From Bacteriovoracaceae bacterium (lineage in GTDB: Bacteria > Bdellovibrionota > Bacteriovoracia > Bacteriovoracales > Bacteriovoracaceae): a stretch of 64,000 nt of DNA. Within the stretch, counting starts at the first letter, position 1. The number at the start of each line of letters is the position of its first letter. Both the position numbers and the translations under genes were made by a program. A model generated the notes under the pieces. That model did not search any database. It was not told the origin of the DNA and was given only the letters and a program-made list of their open reading frames with translations. Positions 8,166 through 15,508 of this stretch are shown here, piece by piece. The stretch is from assembly GCA_021737405.1 (NCBI GenBank), contig JAIPEG010000001.1:293137-357136 (forward strand), written 5' to 3'.

Positions 8166-10844
8166 TTAGTCTTTTAATTCATACCAATTTAAGCCAGTAC
8201 CTATATCAACAGTCAAGGGAACCTTTAGTTTAACTACTGATTCCATAGAGTTACGCACCAAATCTTTCATTTTATCGACTTCATCGTCTGGAACTTCAAA
8301 AATGAGTTCATCATGAACCTGCAAAAGCATTTTTGATGTGAGCTTTTCTTCTTTTAATTTATGACTAATATCAATCATTGCCATTTTAATGATATCCGCT
8401 GCTGTTCCTTGAATCGGACTATTAATGGCGACTCTTTCTGCCATTGATTTAACGGTTCTATTCTTTGAATTTATATCGGGAAGAAATCTTTTTCTCCCAG
8501 ACAATGTTTCAGCATAACCAGTCTCTTCAGCACGCTCTTTAAGAGTATCGAGATAACTCTTTACCCGGGAAAATCGTTGAAAATAATTCGTTATGTAATC
8601 CTTGGCTTCCTTTCGTGAAATTTTTAATTGTCCAGCAAGACCAAATGAGCTTTGTCCATACATTAGGCCAAAGTTAACGGCCTTTGCCTTTGATCTTTCA
8701 TCAGAAGTGACTTCTGATAAAGGGACACCCATAATCTCGCTAGCTGTTTGTCTGTGAATATCTTCGCCATTATTAAAGGCCTTAATCATTGTAGGATCTT
8801 CTGAAAAATGGGCCAAAAGACGAAGTTCAACTTGGGAATAATCCGCTCCTAATAGGATATGGCCTTCTTTTGCTACAAATGCTTTTCTTACCTTTCGACC
8901 AAGCTCGGTTCGAATTGGAATATTTTGAAGATTGGGATTATTTGATGAGAGTCTTCCTGTCGCTGCAACATGCTGGTTAAAATGAGTATGAAGCCTCATA
9001 TCTTTCTTATGAACGAGTTCGGGTAGAGTTTTAATATAGGTTGAAAGTAATTTACCAAGCTCTCTATGTTGGAGGAGTAGACCTGGAACTGGTGATATAT
9101 TTTTTGCGTCAAGTGCTTCTAATACACTTGAGTCTGTTGAATTACCCGTTTTTGTCTTCTTAACCACTGGCAACCCTAGTTTTTCAAATAACAACTCTCC
9201 CACCTGCTTTGGGGAATTTAAGTTTATTTCTTCACCAGTAACTTCAAAAACCTCTGCTTCAATATTTCCTATGGTTTCCTCAAGCTCTTTTTCCATTTCA
9301 GAAAGTTGTGACTTATCTAGAGAAATACCTGCTCTTTCCATTGCAGAGAGGATCGGGATCATGGGCTCATCAAGCTCACCATAAATCGAAGAGAGGTTTT
9401 TCTCTTTTAAATCTGATTTAAAAAGATTCACTAATTTAAAGATGATCGCAGAACGCTCACCACAAAACTTTGATTTTTCCTCAAGGTTCATTTCCGTTAG
9501 ATAAATATCCTTTTTTGAACGTGCTCCTAAGTCATAATCAAAAAACTTTTTTGATAAGCTGATGATGTCATGGCGAGTACCTGGATCTAAAATATAATGA
9601 ACTTGTGTTACGTCAAAGGCCCTACATTTAATTTGGAAATTATTCTCTTGAGCGAAAAAGAAGTCTCTTTTCCAGTGCTCAGAAGCGACTTCCATATCAG
9701 AGCTGCCCCAAACGGCACTCAGAAGCTCTTCTAATTCACACTGAGACAATTTACTTTTATCATCAAAAGAGATGAAATAAGTCGCTTCTCCATCAACTGA
9801 TAGAGTACAAGAAGAGATCTTTCTTTCAAAAATGTCACCGGAATCAAACTCTGTATGAAATGAACAACCTTCCACTGATTCAATGAGTTCAATAACCTTT
9901 TCAAATTTCTTTTTATCATTGGCGACAATATGCTCAAAACTAAGCACGCCTGCCGGCATAGGTGTCACAGACTCAGCATCATATTCAGCCTTTCTGAGAT
10001 CCATGAGTTTATTAATAATCGTTTTAAAACCAAGGCTTTCCAAAAAGGCGACTAATTCATCTGATGGGTAAAAAGATATTTTGGTATCTTCAGCACTTTT
10101 CCCTAGGTCTACGTCTTTTACAATTTCAATTAATTTTTTACTTAAAAGGCCTTCTTCTAGGTGTTCATTAAATGCTGTTATTAACTTCTTTCCTTTAAAC
10201 GTATCTTTTTCTTCGATACACTTTTCAAGTGTTCCATACTCTGCCAATAGCTTCGCCGCACCCTTAGCACCAATCCCTCTCATTCCAGGAATGTTGTCGG
10301 AAGAGTCTCCTACCATTGATAAGTAATCAACAATTTGTTCTGGTTTTACGCCCATCTTTTCAAACACGCCTGATTCATCGTAGATTTTGTCTTTCATGGT
10401 ATCGAGCATTTTTATGTTACCACCAACAAATTGCATCAGGTCCTTATCACCAGAAGCGATTAAGATCTCATCAAAATCATTTTTCCACTGAGTTACGGCA
10501 GAACCAATAATGTCATCGGCCTCGTAATTATCGTCTTCTGCATGCGGCAGCTCCATTTTTTGAATGAGCTCTTTAATTAAAGCAAATTGAGGAATTAAAT
10601 CTTCAGGCGCCTCAGACCGGTTGGCCTTATATTCTGAATACATTTCATTACGAAAGGTACCACCGGCCGTATCCCTTGCCATAAGTATGTGGGTGGGTCG
10701 GTATTTACTGAGGATTTTTAGGAACATCGTTAAGACACCATAAACCGCATTCACTGGAGTTCCCTCAGGTGAAGTCAAAGGCCTAATGGCAAAAAAGGCA
10801 CGAAAAATAAAATTACTGACATCTACTACGATTAATCTCTTCAT
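8166..10844 (-). CDS. polA: DNA polymerase I
   Basis: The family A polymerase of replication and repair, about 892 residues. Residues 1-~290 form the 5' nuclease (flap endonuclease) domain starting MKRLIVVDVSNF, with YEADD and GDSSDNIPG metal-site motifs. The middle is a 3'-5' exonuclease-like domain, and the C-terminal half is the polymerase with motif A (DYSQVELR), motif B (KAVNFGLMYG) and motif C (VHDELIFE). An ATG 36 bases further upstream is open, but the start at 10844 is preferred because GAGG lies six bases before it and the protein then begins at the conserved nuclease sequence. The proofreading domain is probably dead: the first exonuclease motif reads HTEFD instead of DTETD and the third reads ERSA instead of EDAD. 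It follows the RDD-protein gene after 58 bases. Confidence 0.95.
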   Translation of the reverse strand: MKRLIVVDVSNFIFRAFFAIRPLTSPEGTPVNAVYGVLTMFLKILSKYRPTHILMARDTAGGTFRNEMYSEYKANRSEAPEDLIPQFALIKELIQKMELPHAEDDNYEADDIIGSAVTQWKNDFDEILIASGDKDLMQFVGGNIKMLDTMKDKIYDESGVFEKMGVKPEQIVDYLSMVGDSSDNIPGMRGIGAKGAAKLLAEYGTLEKCIEEKDTFKGKKLITAFNEHLEEGLLSKKLIEIVKDVDLGKSAEDTKISFYPSDELVAFLESLGFKTIINKLMDLRKAEYDAESVTPMPAGVLSFEHIVANDKKKFEKVIELIESVEGCSFHTEFDSGDIFERKISSCTLSVDGEATYFISFDDKSKLSQCELEELLSAVWGSSDMEVASEHWKRDFFFAQENNFQIKCRAFDVTQVHYILDPGTRHDIISLSKKFFDYDLGARSKKDIYLTEMNLEEKSKFCGERSAIIFKLVNLFKSDLKEKNLSSIYGELDEPMIPILSAMERAGISLDKSQLSEMEKELEETIGNIEAEVFEVTGEEINLNSPKQVGELLFEKLGLPVVKKTKTGNSTDSSVLEALDAKNISPVPGLLLQHRELGKLLSTYIKTLPELVHKKDMRLHTHFNQHVAATGRLSSNNPNLQNIPIRTELGRKVRKAFVAKEGHILLGADYSQVELRLLAHFSEDPTMIKAFNNGEDIHRQTASEIMGVPLSEVTSDERSKAKAVNFGLMYGQSSFGLAGQLKISRKEAKDYITNYFQRFSRVKSYLDTLKERAEETGYAETLSGRKRFLPDINSKNRTVKSMAERVAINSPIQGTAADIIKMAMIDISHKLKEEKLTSKMLLQVHDELIFEVPDDEVDKMKDLVRNSMESVVKLKVPLTVDIGTGLNWYELKD

Positions 10845-10902
10845 ATGGGTCCTCAAAAAATTTGAGACCCACTCTAACAAAGGGTACTAGAACGTGGCAA
10901 TT

Positions 10903-11406
10903 TTAGGTTGGAGTTGCCCCATTTTCAGGGAACCATGTTGCTTGCTTCTTCTTTTTGGTGACTATTTGAGTTCCGTCATGACCCATTACTGAAGTATCCG
11001 CCATAACGTCTCCAAGTCGATGACCTGAATCCAGTTTAAAAAGGAAGAAAACTTCAAGAACGAGAAGGAAAACACCTGCAACAATGGCCAAAATTGGCCC
11101 AATTAGGGGAAAAATGGCCAGACCGAGAGGAACAAGAAGTGGGATATTTCGGATTATCGACTGCTTAACTGTGCATGGACGACCATCCTCCAAAGAAATG
11201 ACTTGGAAGCCCATAAACTTTTTCCCGACCGATTGACCATTTTGCAGACTGTCAGAAATACCCACATAAATGGCCGAAAGGATCAATCCTAGAGGATAGA
11301 AGAAGACGCTAAGAACCAGTACGATAAACAGATCGATCGCTTTTGCGATGAGTCTGCTAATACGCGCCCTGTTAATGGCCTGTTTCAAAAAATAACGTCT
11401 TTTCAT
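10903..11406 (-). CDS. RDD-family membrane protein
   Basis: A 167-residue integral membrane protein. The RDD family is named for conserved Arg and Asp residues: an Arg-rich start leads to KAIDLF in the first helix, then a GQSVGKKFMG segment after the second helix and GHRLGDVMADT near the end, which is typical. Two or three hydrophobic segments are visible. Some family members are proposed ion or small-molecule transporters, but for most the function is unknown. It sits just upstream of polA on the same strand and divergent from trxA. The link to polA is positional only. Confidence 0.8.
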   Translation of the reverse strand: MKRRYFLKQAINRARISRLIAKAIDLFIVLVLSVFFYPLGLILSAIYVGISDSLQNGQSVGKKFMGFQVISLEDGRPCTVKQSIIRNIPLLVPLGLAIFPLIGPILAIVAGVFLLVLEVFFLFKLDSGHRLGDVMADTSVMGHDGTQIVTKKKKQATWFPENGATPT

Positions 11407-11553
11407 TCCCTTATTCTATCCTATTGAATATTCGTGAAAAGCGAGGAATTTTTTGCTACATGACAAATATTTGTCTTTAAAGGGACACTTTTTCATTTCG
11501 TTTAATTTATATTATTCTCTAGCACTAGACGTGTATTAGAAGAGGAATAAATC

Positions 11554-11877
11554 ATGAGCAATGTCGGAAAAGTTGATAAAAGTACTTTCGAAGAAACTGT
11601 AATTAAAGCTGATAAACCAATCCTTGTTGATTTTTGGGCCGAGTGGTGTGGACCTTGCCGATCTCTTGCTCCAATTCTTGATGAAGTGGCCGGTGAAATG
11701 GGCGAGAATGCAACCATCGTTAAATGTAACGTTGATGAAAACGGTGAGCTAGCAGCTCAATACGGAATTCGCGGAATCCCTACGATGATTTTCTTTAAAG
11801 GTGGAGAAGCGGCTAAAACATTAGTTGGTCTTCAAACGAAAGAAGAAATTAAGAAACAATTCGAAGAACTCTCTTAG
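11554..11877 (+). CDS. trxA: Thioredoxin
   Basis: A 107-residue cytoplasmic thioredoxin with the redox-active WCGPC at residues 31-35, the preceding DFWAE, and the cis-proline in GIRGIPT. It reduces disulfides in substrates such as ribonucleotide reductase and peroxiredoxins. Length and sequence are standard for TrxA. AGAGGAAT lies just upstream of the ATG as a ribosome binding site. It is transcribed away from the RDD-polA genes from the 147-base gap at 11407-11553, and is followed by a strong hairpin before gmhA. Confidence 0.97.
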   Translation: MSNVGKVDKSTFEETVIKADKPILVDFWAEWCGPCRSLAPILDEVAGEMGENATIVKCNVDENGELAAQYGIRGIPTMIFFKGGEAAKTLVGLQTKEEIKKQFEELS

Positions 11878-11890
11878 ATACCTGCTTTTC

Positions 11891-11912
11891 TAGGGGCTTT
11901 TTTAAGCCCCTA
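11891..11912 (+). terminator. Perfect hairpin after trxA
   Basis: A 9-bp perfect stem (11891-11899 and 11904-11912) with a TTTT loop lies 13 bases after the trxA stop. The stem is GC-rich in its core. No long T tract follows, so it could be a weak terminator, a processing site or an mRNA 3'-end stabiliser that sets different expression for trxA and gmhA. Confidence 0.6.
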
Positions 11913-11920
11913 ATTAATTT

Positions 11921-12502
11921 ATGGAATACATATTAAACTCCTTGCAAGAAGCTCAAGAGACTTTAAACAAGACTCTTAATGACGAGTCTTTCTTAACTGC
12001 ACTCTTCGAAGCTACTGATTGCCTAACCAAAACCTTTGAAGGCGATGGTCGTGTCATGAGCTGTGGTAATGGCGGGTCTTTATGTGATTCAATGCACTTT
12101 GCTGAAGAATTAACAGGACGTTATCGTAAAGATAGACGACCTCTCGGCGCCACATCCATTATGGACCCCTCGCACATGAGTTGTGTTGCCAATGACTTTG
12201 GTTATGAACATATTTTTTCTCGTTTTGTTGAAGGCTGGGGTAAAAAAGGCGATACCCTTCTAGCGATATCGACATCTGGAAATTCTGAAAATGTTATCAA
12301 AGCCGTTGAGTCTGCCAAATCAAAAGGAATGAATACCATCGGTCTTCTTGGAAAAGATGGTGGACGCTTAAAAGATATGGTTGATTTTTCACTTATCGTT
12401 CCAAGTAATATCACCGACCGAATCCAAGAAGTTCATATTAAGTGCATCCACATTATGATTGAGGGAATAGAAAGAAAGCTTTTCCCAGAGAATTATCTAT
12501 AA
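11921..12502 (+). CDS. gmhA: Phosphoheptose isomerase (SIS domain)
   Basis: A 193-residue SIS-domain protein of the GmhA family, which converts sedoheptulose 7-phosphate to D-glycero-D-manno-heptose 7-phosphate, the first step to ADP-heptose for lipopolysaccharide inner core. Visible motifs are CGNGGSLCD, LAISTSGNSENV and the C-terminal VHIKCIHIMIEGIE carrying the conserved histidines. Length fits the family. The ATG lies eight bases after the hairpin behind trxA, and no Shine-Dalgarno sequence is seen. DiaA, a SIS paralog, is an alternative, but the GmhA-like C terminus favours this call. It implies a heptose-containing LPS. Confidence 0.85.
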   Translation: MEYILNSLQEAQETLNKTLNDESFLTALFEATDCLTKTFEGDGRVMSCGNGGSLCDSMHFAEELTGRYRKDRRPLGATSIMDPSHMSCVANDFGYEHIFSRFVEGWGKKGDTLLAISTSGNSENVIKAVESAKSKGMNTIGLLGKDGGRLKDMVDFSLIVPSNITDRIQEVHIKCIHIMIEGIERKLFPENYL

Positions 12503-12637
12503 CCGACCAATGTAAACGGTTTGGTTTATAGAGGAATTCTTTTCCACTCTTAATAAATTCCCCCACTTACTTCTAAGTTCCAGTAAAATAATCTTATATA
12601 GGCATTAATTAAATCTCATAACAGGAGATACAGAATC

Positions 12638-13306
12638 ATGGAAGGTTCAGTCGAAGGTTCAGCAGTATTAACAGGTGTAAATTCTATCGCAGACTTTATT
12701 CAAAGTGGCGGTGTCTTTATGTGGGTAATTCTTATTATCTGGGCAGTGGGTATAGCCATTAGTCTTGAAAGATTTATGAAACTTAGTTTTAAGTTTGATG
12801 TAGATGGATCTTCATTTATGAATGAACTTCAAAGATACATTCTTAGTAATGATATCCAAGGGGCCATCAGAGTTTGTTCTGGTTCTGTGGCAGCTCTTCC
12901 AAAGGTCTTAAAAAGTGGACTTAAGAGGGCTTCTCAATCAACCCAACAAGTTCAAAATGCCATAGATGCAACGGCACTTGAGGTCATTCCCAAAGTGGAA
13001 CTTAGACTAAATTATCTTCAAATGATTGCCAATATTTCTACTTTGTTTGGACTACTTGGAACTATCCAAGGTCTTATACAATCGTTTTCAGCTGTTGCCT
13101 CAGCAGATCCTGCTCAAAAAGCTGAACTTCTCGCGACGGGGATTTCAAAGGCGATGAATACAACATTCCTCGGACTTCTCGCCGCGATCTCGATCATGAT
13201 GCTTCATACTTTTCTAAGTTCAAAATCTGAAAAAATCATCAACGAAATTGATGAGTTTTCTGTAAAGCTACTTGATCTTCTTGGTACTAAAAACGAAAAA
13301 GTATAA
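12638..13306 (+). CDS. MotA/TolQ/ExbB-type proton channel (AglR-like)
   Basis: A 222-residue inner-membrane protein with three helices: GGVFMWVILIIW near residue 30, the LLGTIQG region near 140 and the FLGLLAAISIMM region near 185. The TolQ/ExbB core glycines and threonines (FGLLGTIQGLIQSF) are clear. It forms a proton-driven channel with ExbD/TolR subunits encoded directly downstream. AGGAGAT precedes the ATG. Because the facing operon encodes FHA/TonB-like, TPR and beta-barrel proteins as in the Myxococcus Agl/Glt gliding machine, I think this is the AglR counterpart rather than TolQ. That assignment is by context. Confidence 0.8.
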   Translation: MEGSVEGSAVLTGVNSIADFIQSGGVFMWVILIIWAVGIAISLERFMKLSFKFDVDGSSFMNELQRYILSNDIQGAIRVCSGSVAALPKVLKSGLKRASQSTQQVQNAIDATALEVIPKVELRLNYLQMIANISTLFGLLGTIQGLIQSFSAVASADPAQKAELLATGISKAMNTTFLGLLAAISIMMLHTFLSSKSEKIINEIDEFSVKLLDLLGTKNEKV

Positions 13307-13318
13307 TGGAGTTATAAA

Positions 13319-13846
13319 GTGTTAAGAGCACCTAGTAGAAGAAAAAGAAAAGATCCCCCACAGCGTTTGAATCTTATTCCGATTCTAGACGCTGTCTTTA
13401 TCTTTATTTTTTTCCTTCTTATGTCCGCAAACTTTATAAAGATCTTTGAGGTTCAAAGTGATGTTCCTATAATCTCTAGTGATTCACCTCCTCCTAAAGA
13501 GAAGCCTTTGGCCCTTACAGTGAAGGTGACGGGAACAAGTCTTAATATCTATAAAGGTGTACCTTCTGCTCTGATTAAGAAAATTAATAAAACGGCCAGT
13601 GGTGACTATGACCTAGAAAGTCTCCACACATACGTGGTGCAGCTGAAGCAAAACTTTAAAAGCGAAAGAAGTGTCATCCTAGAACCCATCGTTGATATCG
13701 ATTACGAAAGTATCGTGAAAATCATGGATGCGATTAGGCTCTTTAGAAATACTGACGAAAAAGTATGGATTAAGGATAAAGATGGCGTTGAAACTCAAGC
13801 TAAATACTTATTTGATAAAATTGTATTTGGGAATATTAGGAGTTAG
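13319..13846 (+). CDS. ExbD/TolR-type channel subunit (first copy)
   Basis: A 175-residue ExbD/TolR-like protein: a basic N terminus (RRKRKDPPQR), one transmembrane helix (about 18-40) preceded by the family's LNLIPILDAVFIF with the proton-site aspartate, and a periplasmic domain. The start is GTG at 13319 with TGGAG seven bases upstream. It lies 12 bases after the channel gene and eight bases before a second ExbD-like gene. Two different ExbD-type subunits beside one TolQ-type subunit match the AglR-AglQ-AglS layout of gliding motors. Confidence 0.8.
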   Translation: MLRAPSRRKRKDPPQRLNLIPILDAVFIFIFFLLMSANFIKIFEVQSDVPIISSDSPPPKEKPLALTVKVTGTSLNIYKGVPSALIKKINKTASGDYDLESLHTYVVQLKQNFKSERSVILEPIVDIDYESIVKIMDAIRLFRNTDEKVWIKDKDGVETQAKYLFDKIVFGNIRS

Positions 13847-13854
13847 GGGATAAC

Positions 13855-14370
13855 ATGAGGTTGAACCGATCAATTAGAAATAGAGGACGTAGAGGCAAGA
13901 GACCGCCTATCGATTTAGATATTACCTCTCTGCTCGACATTCTTGTTATCATGCTCGTCTTCTTACTTAAGAGCTATAATGCCACGGGCATTATTATGAA
14001 CGTTCCCAAAGACATTACCCTTCCGACTTCTAATTCAAGTGACGTTAATACCTCAGGGGTTGTTGTCCAAGTATCCCCTTCTACACTATGGGTAGATAAC
14101 CAAATCATCTTAGACAAAGAGAATACAACAGGACGAGTATACGATTATGGTGGCAGAAGGATTATTCCTCTGTTTAATGAACTTATTAAGAAAAAGAATC
14201 TTATTAAACAAGTAGAAAAGACAGCACCCGAAGCACAGAAGTTCTCAGGCGTTGTGAATCTCATTGTTGATAAGACGATCAAATACTCAGAAGTTAAGAA
14301 GATTCTCTTCACAGCTGCTGAAGCAGGCTATAAGTCATATAAGTTTGTCGTTTTAGGTGAAGATAACTAA
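13855..14370 (+). CDS. ExbD/TolR-type channel subunit (second copy)
   Basis: A 171-residue ExbD/TolR-like protein with a very basic N terminus (RNRGRRGKRPP), the IDLDITSLLDILVIMLVFLL helix containing the conserved aspartate, and a periplasmic domain ending YKSYKFVVLGED. It is the third gene of the channel operon. It shares its last bases with the convergent membrane-protein gene at 14367 (overlapping stops). It should assemble with the two previous gene products into a proton-conducting stator; the AglS/AglQ label is inferred from context. Confidence 0.8.
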   Translation: MRLNRSIRNRGRRGKRPPIDLDITSLLDILVIMLVFLLKSYNATGIIMNVPKDITLPTSNSSDVNTSGVVVQVSPSTLWVDNQIILDKENTTGRVYDYGGRRIIPLFNELIKKKNLIKQVEKTAPEAQKFSGVVNLIVDKTIKYSEVKKILFTAAEAGYKSYKFVVLGEDN

Positions 14371-14846
14371 ATTAAGACAACACTACCGACAAGAAAAATA
14401 AATGCGATATTCGTAAAAACTAGCCTCTTGTAGTTAAAAGAGTTTTTAAGGTTGTAAATATTCACACCGAGAAAGACACCAGACCAAATAACCACTCCAC
14501 ACTTATAAATCGTATCCCTAATCGTTATATCAACAACTGAAGTTTCTAAAATCAGTGCTCCGATCATAAGCATAGTAAAGGTGAGGTTCATTAAATACTT
14601 TAATCTCTTCTCTTTAAAGTCTCTGTAATCAGAGCGAGAGGAAAGAATCCACCTCTTCAGTGGTTGACCATTCACTAGCCTAAAATGAATGTAGGAGTCG
14701 TTGGCCATAATGATGAAGAAAAATAGTACTGCCCAATCTGATATATCGTTTACACCATCAAGATATTCACCAAGAAGTAAAATGCCTAACAAGAGAGACA
14801 GAAAAGCCTTAAGTGAAATGGAGATATTTCGATAATATAAACTCAA
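14367..14846 (-). CDS. Small integral membrane protein, unknown
   Basis: I do not recognise this 159-residue protein. It has four to five hydrophobic segments (about residues 9-25, 35-50, 88-103, 110-130 and 140-157) separated by short polar loops, including a basic RWILSSRSDYRDFKEKRLK stretch in the middle. It lies between the channel operon and the long envelope operon, on the strand of the latter, but 185 bases separate it from the gene at 15032. It could belong to the same system or be an unrelated insertion; nothing decides this. Confidence 0.55.
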   Translation of the reverse strand: MSLYYRNISISLKAFLSLLLGILLLGEYLDGVNDISDWAVLFFFIIMANDSYIHFRLVNGQPLKRWILSSRSDYRDFKEKRLKYLMNLTFTMLMIGALILETSVVDITIRDTIYKCGVVIWSGVFLGVNIYNLKNSFNYKRLVFTNIAFIFLVGSVVLI

Positions 14847-14962
14847 AATTCCCTCTTGTTACTATGCTCAGTCACATTTTAACGCCGATTCATATCAAAG
14901 TCCTAATATCAATATAAAATCAATTACTTAAGGTGATGTTCTTGAATTTATATCCTATTAAA

Positions 14963-14982
14963 GTGACCACAAATTGGGTCAC
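14963..14982 (-). other. Inverted repeat in the 14847-15031 gap
   Basis: GTGACC (14963-14968) and GGTCAC (14977-14982) form a 6-bp dyad with an eight-base spacer. It lies 50 bases past the stop of the last gene of the envelope operon. It may be an operator for the gene at 14846 or a weak terminator (TTTAAT follows on the minus strand). Nothing else is recognisable in this 185-base gap. Confidence 0.3.
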
Positions 14983-15031
14983 CAAATGAAGAACAATCTT
15001 TATAATTTCAAAGAATTAACCGGTCTAAAGT

Positions 15032-15508
15032 TTAAGGACAATTTGATGTGGTGAAGAGAAAATTATCTAACATGAAGGATTCTACTTTATCTAGATATTT
15101 AAAGTTTCTTAGGGCCTTGATGTCGCTTGATCCATCTAAATCCAACGAGTCAAAAAGAATTGAGTTATTTTCAAAAAGATAATCTGTAACGTAAGAGTAG
15201 TTTTTAAATTTACCATCAAGACTTGTTATTTTTACTGACAATTTAAAATTCTCAAGAAACTCTAATGAGACGAGCGTCTTGTGTATAATAGTACAATATT
15301 GATCATCATCAAAGTTTTGGTTTTGAATATTTTTGGTATTTTTAGAGAAAATAATGGCATTCTTTTTTAAAGAATCTAAATCAATCGTTGATATCCCTCT
15401 CTTCAAGCGCTCAAATTTGGATTGTACGCCCCAAAATTGTAGAATCAGAAAAGAGAGAGTTAAAAAACAGAAAGTCCCCCATGCAATGCCATTAAAGTAT
15501 TTTCTCAT
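15032..15508 (-). CDS. Single-pass membrane protein of the gliding-type operon
   Basis: A 158-residue protein I do not recognise. It has one N-terminal hydrophobic segment (about residues 8-26), probably a membrane anchor, and a periplasmic-looking domain with two cysteines, one of them two residues from the C terminus. Its start overlaps the stop of the FHA/TonB-like gene by four bases (ATGA), so it is translationally coupled and likely works with that protein. It is the last gene of the operon that begins at 23716. Confidence 0.6.
   Translation of the reverse strand: MRKYFNGIAWGTFCFLTLSFLILQFWGVQSKFERLKRGISTIDLDSLKKNAIIFSKNTKNIQNQNFDDDQYCTIIHKTLVSLEFLENFKLSVKITSLDGKFKNYSYVTDYLFENNSILFDSLDLDGSSDIKALRNFKYLDKVESFMLDNFLFTTSNCP

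Noticed and set aside
10845..10880. Upstream in-frame extension of polA by 12 codons
   Set aside because: The inner ATG at 10844 has GAGG at the right distance and matches the conserved start of the 5' nuclease domain; the extension has no such support.
12503..12560. Possible hairpin after gmhA (AACCG...CGGTT)
   Set aside because: Only five pairs with a large loop and no T tract; not convincing as terminator.
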